DNA of 9,832 bases from Planctomycetota bacterium (GTDB lineage: Bacteria; Planctomycetota; UBA8108): NCBI GenBank assembly GCA_002695115.1, contig NZOA01000028.1, positions 12,924 through 22,755 of the forward strand. Direction: 5' to 3'. The position numbers were made by a program, and so were the translations under genes. Numbering within the stretch: position 1 is the first letter of the stretch; each line of letters starts with the position of its first letter. The notes under the pieces are model-generated. The model had not been told where the DNA came from. It ran no database searches and worked only from the letters and a program-made list of their open reading frames with translations. Shown here one piece after another: positions 6,919-9,832 of the stretch.

Positions 6919-6943
6919 AGAGGCCCCGGATGACATCGTGATG
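6918..6943 (+). promoter_or_regulatory. Three-codon minicistron overlapping the DUF1549/DUF1553 start
   Basis: AAGAGG (6918-6923) is ideally spaced, six bases, from an ATG at 6930, which opens only ATG-ACA-TCG-TGA. The TGA (6939-6941) overlaps the likely real start ATG at 6941. The main gene has no well-placed ribosome site of its own, so ribosomes may load on the minicistron and restart. This is inference from spacing. Confidence 0.3.
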
Positions 6944-9379
6944 AAACCCGACCGTATTCGAATCTTCGCTGTTCTCGCGGTACTCACCGGCTGTCTCTGC
7001 GTGCCGGGCGCCGCCCCCGCCGCGGACCTGGTGAAGATCACCGCCTATCCCGGCAATATCCAGCTCAACACAAAACGTGATCGCCAGTCCGTTATCGTCC
7101 AGGCGCTCTATTCCAACGGCCTGAGCGCGGACGTCACCTCGACGGCAAAGCTCACCCTTGCCGATCCGGCTCTCGCCAGGCTCGAAAAAAACACCCTCTG
7201 GCCCACCGGGGATGGAGCAACCCGGCTGAACATCGAATTTGAAGGCCAATCCGTCTCACTCCCCGTCGAGGTCAAGGATGCCGGCACGGAAAGACCGATC
7301 AGCTTCAAGCTCGACGTGATGCCCGTGTTCATGAAGGCCGGCTGCAATACCGGAAGCTGCCATGGAGCGGCTCGGGGAAAAGATGGCTTCAGGCTTTCCC
7401 TCTTCGGCTTCGACCCCGACGGCGACTACCACCGGTTGACACGCGAACTCAACGGCCGCCGGATCAACCTGGCGCTGGTACACGACAGCCTGATCCTTGA
7501 AAAAAGCGGCGGGCGGGTCAGCCATACCGGGGGCAAACGCTTTGAAAAGGACTCGGAGCTCTACGGAACGCTGGTGCGCTGGCTCGAGGCCAGGGTTCCC
7601 CGTGATCCCGCCAACATTCCCCGCCCGACAGGAATCGAATTCTATCCCCCCAACGCGGTTCTCAACGGGAAAGGCGTGACCCAGCAGCTGGTCGTGCGGG
7701 CGCGGTATTCCGATGGGACCGACCGGGACGTGACCAGCCTCGCCTACTTCCTCTCGAACAACGAGACCTCGGCGAAGGTCTCCCAGGAGGGCCTGGTTAC
7801 CGCCGACGCCAGGGGAGAGGCCTTCATCATGGCCCGCTTCGGGACCTTCACGGTCGGCAGTCACTTCATCGTCTTGCCCAGGGATCTCGAGTTCAAATTT
7901 CCCCAGGTGGAGGAAAACAACTATGTCGACAAGCTGATCAACGAAAAGCTCGTGAAGCTCCGGGTGGCGCCTTCGGAGCTCTGCTCTGACGAGGTCTTCC
8001 TGCGCCGGGCCTACCTCGACATCATCGGGCTGCTGCCCACGGCCGAGGAATACGGCCGCTTCAGCTCGAGCGAAGAAGAAGACAAGCGCTCCAGGCTCGT
8101 CGATGAACTCCTGGACCGTAAAGAGTTCGTAGAGCTCTGGGTCATGAAGTGGGCCGAGCTTCTGCAGATCAGATCCTCCAACCAGGTGAGCTACAAGTCC
8201 ATGCTCCTGTACTACAACTGGCTCCAGGACAAGATCGCCAACAATGTTCCGATGGACAAGATGGTAAGCGAGTTGCTGGGCGCCAGCGGCGGCACCTTCA
8301 AGAGCCCCGCGACCAACTACTACCAGAATGAAACCAACACCCTGAAGGTGAGTGAAAACGTCGCCCAGGTCTTCATGGGGATGAGAATTCAATGCGCCCA
8401 ATGCCACAACCATCCCTTTGACCGCTGGACCCAGGACGACTACTACAGCTTCGCCTCCTTCTTCTCGCAGATCGGCAGAAAGCGCGCCGAGGACCCGCGC
8501 GAGACCATCGTCTTCAACTCCCGCAGCGGCGAGGTGCGCCATCCCGTGGGAAACAAGGTCATGAAGCCCAAGTTTCTCGGGGGTGAAGCACCCGACCTCA
8601 AGGGCAAGGATCGCAGGGTGGTGATGGCCAACTGGCTGGCCTCCGCGAAAAACCCCTTCTTCGCCACCAACCTCGCCAACATAGTATGGGCTCATTTCTT
8701 CGGCAAGGGCATCATCGATGAGGTCGATGACGTCCGGGTCAGCAATCCACCCGCCAACGCGGAATTGTTGCAGGAGCTCGGCCGCCGCTTCACCGAATAC
8801 AAATACGACTTCAAGCAGCTGGTAAAAGACATCTGCACGTCGCGAACCTACCAGCTCGCCACGCAGACCAATGAGTCGAACAACTCCGACACCCGCAATT
8901 TCTCGCATGCCTCGCTTCGCAGGATCCGCTCGGAGATTCTGCTCGACTGCATCACCCAGGTCACCGGCACCAACAATAAGTTCCGCGGGCTGCCGAAGGG
9001 AGCGCGGGCTGTTCAGATCGCAGATGGGTCGACGACGAACTACTTCCTGCAGGCCTTCGGCAGGGCCAAGCGCGAAACCGTTTGCTCCTGCGAAGTTCAG
9101 ATGGAGCCCAACCTGTCACAGGCCCTGCACCTGATGAACGGAGACACGGTCGAGCGCAAAGTGAAGGGGGGGGGGATCGTCCAGGCGCGCCTGGCGGAAA
9201 AAAAGACTCCTGCTGAAATCATCGAGGAATTGTACATCCGCTGCTTCTCCCGCAAGCCGGGGGAGAAGGAACACGCCAGCCTGCAGGCTCTCCTGGAGAC
9301 CGCTCCGGACCAGAAAGAGTTCCTCGAAGACCTTTTCTGGTCGTTGCTCAACTCCCGGGAATTTCTCTTCAACCACTGA
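6941..9379 (+). CDS. Secreted Big2-cytochrome-Big2-DUF1549-DUF1553 protein (PSCyt2/PSD1 family)
   Basis: The product has 812 residues from ATG 6941; a GTG at 6938 directly before it would add one residue. A Sec signal peptide covers about 1-28 (FAVLAVLTGCLCVPG, then AAPAA). In order there follow a Big2-like Ig domain (about 29-112), a cytochrome-like region with AGCNTGSCHG (C135, C140, H141), a second Big2-like domain (about 230-315), DUF1549 (about 326-520) with a haem c motif CAQCHNHPFDRW (C485, C488, H489), and DUF1553 (about 559-805) with the typical EPNLSQALHLMNG. The first motif has four residues between the cysteines, CX4CH, instead of two; this spacing recurs in this planctomycete family. 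The protein is probably an exported c-type cytochrome; its substrate and partners are not known. It starts 22 bases after the PPC gene and ends 13 bases before the PSCyt1 gene, so cotranscription is likely. A G10 run (9166-9175), an A7 run (9198-9204) and a strong hairpin (9244-9268) lie near the 3' end. Confidence 0.94.
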   Translation: MKPDRIRIFAVLAVLTGCLCVPGAAPAADLVKITAYPGNIQLNTKRDRQSVIVQALYSNGLSADVTSTAKLTLADPALARLEKNTLWPTGDGATRLNIEFEGQSVSLPVEVKDAGTERPISFKLDVMPVFMKAGCNTGSCHGAARGKDGFRLSLFGFDPDGDYHRLTRELNGRRINLALVHDSLILEKSGGRVSHTGGKRFEKDSELYGTLVRWLEARVPRDPANIPRPTGIEFYPPNAVLNGKGVTQQLVVRARYSDGTDRDVTSLAYFLSNNETSAKVSQEGLVTADARGEAFIMARFGTFTVGSHFIVLPRDLEFKFPQVEENNYVDKLINEKLVKLRVAPSELCSDEVFLRRAYLDIIGLLPTAEEYGRFSSSEEEDKRSRLVDELLDRKEFVELWVMKWAELLQIRSSNQVSYKSMLLYYNWLQDKIANNVPMDKMVSELLGASGGTFKSPATNYYQNETNTLKVSENVAQVFMGMRIQCAQCHNHPFDRWTQDDYYSFASFFSQIGRKRAEDPRETIVFNSRSGEVRHPVGNKVMKPKFLGGEAPDLKGKDRRVVMANWLASAKNPFFATNLANIVWAHFFGKGIIDEVDDVRVSNPPANAELLQELGRRFTEYKYDFKQLVKDICTSRTYQLATQTNESNNSDTRNFSHASLRRIRSEILLDCITQVTGTNNKFRGLPKGARAVQIADGSTTNYFLQAFGRAKRETVCSCEVQMEPNLSQALHLMNGDTVERKVKGGGIVQARLAEKKTPAEIIEELYIRCFSRKPGEKEHASLQALLETAPDQKEFLEDLFWSLLNSREFLFNH
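9166..9175 (+). repeat. G10 homopolymer within the DUF1553 coding region
   Basis: Ten consecutive G bases encode the end of K742 and G743-G745. Adding one G would lead to a TGA at 9214-9216. Removing one G would give a frame with no stop from 9177 through 9392 that enters the downstream PSCyt1 gene in its own frame. The run could be a slippage hotspot or a sequencing-length error; the intact frame here matches the family through to its normal end, which supports the length of ten as read. Confidence 0.7.
9244..9268 (+). other. Intragenic perfect 8-bp hairpin
   Basis: CTTCTCCC (9244-9251) is the exact reverse complement of GGGAGAAG (9261-9268), with a 9-base loop. It lies inside the DUF1553 coding sequence, 38 bases after the slippery-type heptamer A-AAA-AAG (9199-9205). 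No T-run follows, so it is not a terminator. It may be a chance product of coding sequence. Confidence 0.4.
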
Positions 9380-9392
9380 TCGAACCATCCCG

Positions 9393-9832
9393 ATGTCCTC
9401 CTCGAACCCATCCTTTCCCGGAAAAAAGAGCCCTGCGGCCCTCCTGCTCGCGCTGGGCCTCCTGGCGCTCCCGGTTACGACAGCCACAGCGGGCGGCGAA
9501 GATGCCGCGCCCGCCAAAGCCCAGCGGATCACCTATGATGACCACATAGTCGAGATCTTCCGGTCCCAGTGCTTCAAATGTCACAACCAGGACCGCAAGA
9601 AGGGTGGGCTGATCCTCGACACCTACAACCTGACGATGGAGGGCGGCAGCTCCGGACGTGTGGTCAAGCCTGGAGAACCGGACTCGAGCCGCCTCTTCAC
9701 CCTCATCGCCCACCTCGAGAAGCCTCACATGCCTCCCAAGGGCGGGAAGCTCGATGACAACGTCCTGGAAACTGTCCGAAAATGGATCGCGGACGGCGCG
9801 CTCGAGAACAAGGGCAGCAAGGTCAAGCTCCC
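9393..9832 (+). CDS. PSCyt1-domain secreted cytochrome, 3' end beyond the window
   Basis: The frame from ATG 9393 is open to the right edge, giving 146 codons of an incomplete protein. A Sec signal is visible (KKSPAALLLALGLLALPV, cut probably after ATA near residue 33). The PSCyt1 planctomycete cytochrome domain follows: ITYDDHIVEIFRSQCFKCHN with the haem c motif C60-F-K-C63-H64, then KGGLILDTY, the GGSSGRVVKPGEPDSS segment, a probable distal haem ligand M113 in KPHMPPKGGKL, and VRKWIADGA. In this family the domain is often followed by WD40 repeats or DUF1549/DUF1553 domains, which would lie outside the window. The start is 13 bases after the preceding stop; no strong ribosome site is seen, so translational coupling is possible. 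Confidence 0.9.
   Translation, partial: MSSSNPSFPGKKSPAALLLALGLLALPVTTATAGGEDAAPAKAQRITYDDHIVEIFRSQCFKCHNQDRKKGGLILDTYNLTMEGGSSGRVVKPGEPDSSRLFTLIAHLEKPHMPPKGGKLDDNVLETVRKWIADGALENKGSKVKL

Noticed and set aside
5335..7041. Long minus-strand open frame (568 codons) across the PPC gene
   Set aside because: It is antisense to a protein with clear PPC domains, and its translation shows no family features.
7256..8908. Long minus-strand open frame (550 codons) across the DUF1549/DUF1553 gene
   Set aside because: It is antisense to a strongly supported gene, with no signal peptide, domain or ribosome site seen.
1..9832. CRISPR array, insertion sequence or attachment site
   Set aside because: No regularly spaced direct repeats, transposase motifs or terminal inverted repeats were seen.

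Overview
The window is GC-rich (about 60% by eye) and looks like a chromosome segment from a Planctomycetota-type bacterium. The main evidence is the set of neighbouring secreted proteins at 2994-9832: a Tat-exported DUF1501 protein, a pre-peptidase C-terminal (PPC) domain protein, a Big2/cytochrome/DUF1549/DUF1553 (PSCyt2-PSD1) protein and a PSCyt1 cytochrome. This combination is typical of planctomycetes and also occurs in Verrucomicrobia and relatives. The phylum call is inferred from gene content; no rRNA or tRNA is present.

Layout. 1-449: no confident gene; it holds a leftward promoter-like sequence and an inverted repeat in front of the first gene. 450-1538: a membrane protein of unknown function with a very acidic N-terminus carrying repeated L-S-x-D-E-L-D-x-L-L motifs, a Lys-rich linker, a C4 zinc ribbon and two membrane helices. 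1665-2765: a zinc-dependent, NAD-type alcohol dehydrogenase. 2766-2993: a spacer with a terminator-like hairpin oriented to the minus strand and a candidate plus-strand promoter. 2994-4319: DUF1501 protein. 4332-4355: hairpin plus T-run (terminator or attenuator). 4426-6918: PPC protein with a Pro/Lys-rich tail. 6941-9379: Big2-cytochrome-Big2-DUF1549-DUF1553 protein. 9393-9832: PSCyt1 protein, running off the right edge. All six recognisable genes are on the plus strand.

How the genes may work together. The last four genes are close together and all encode exported proteins; two carry c-type haem motifs (one CX4CH and two CXXCH in total). They plausibly form an extracytoplasmic cytochrome/adhesion-type module, exported partly by Tat (DUF1501) and partly by Sec (the others). 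The family is widespread, but no biochemical function is established that I can name. The alcohol dehydrogenase and the acidic zinc-ribbon protein are cytoplasmic or inner-membrane proteins with no demonstrable link to the module.

The less ordinary observations are these. The acidic protein contains several FliM-like motifs. A G10 tract in the DUF1553 gene would, on loss of one G, open a continuous frame into the downstream PSCyt1 gene. A 3-codon minicistron has the well-placed ribosome site while the real start of the DUF1549/DUF1553 gene does not. A terminator-like hairpin sits inside the secreted cluster, and another points to the minus strand where no minus-strand gene is visible.
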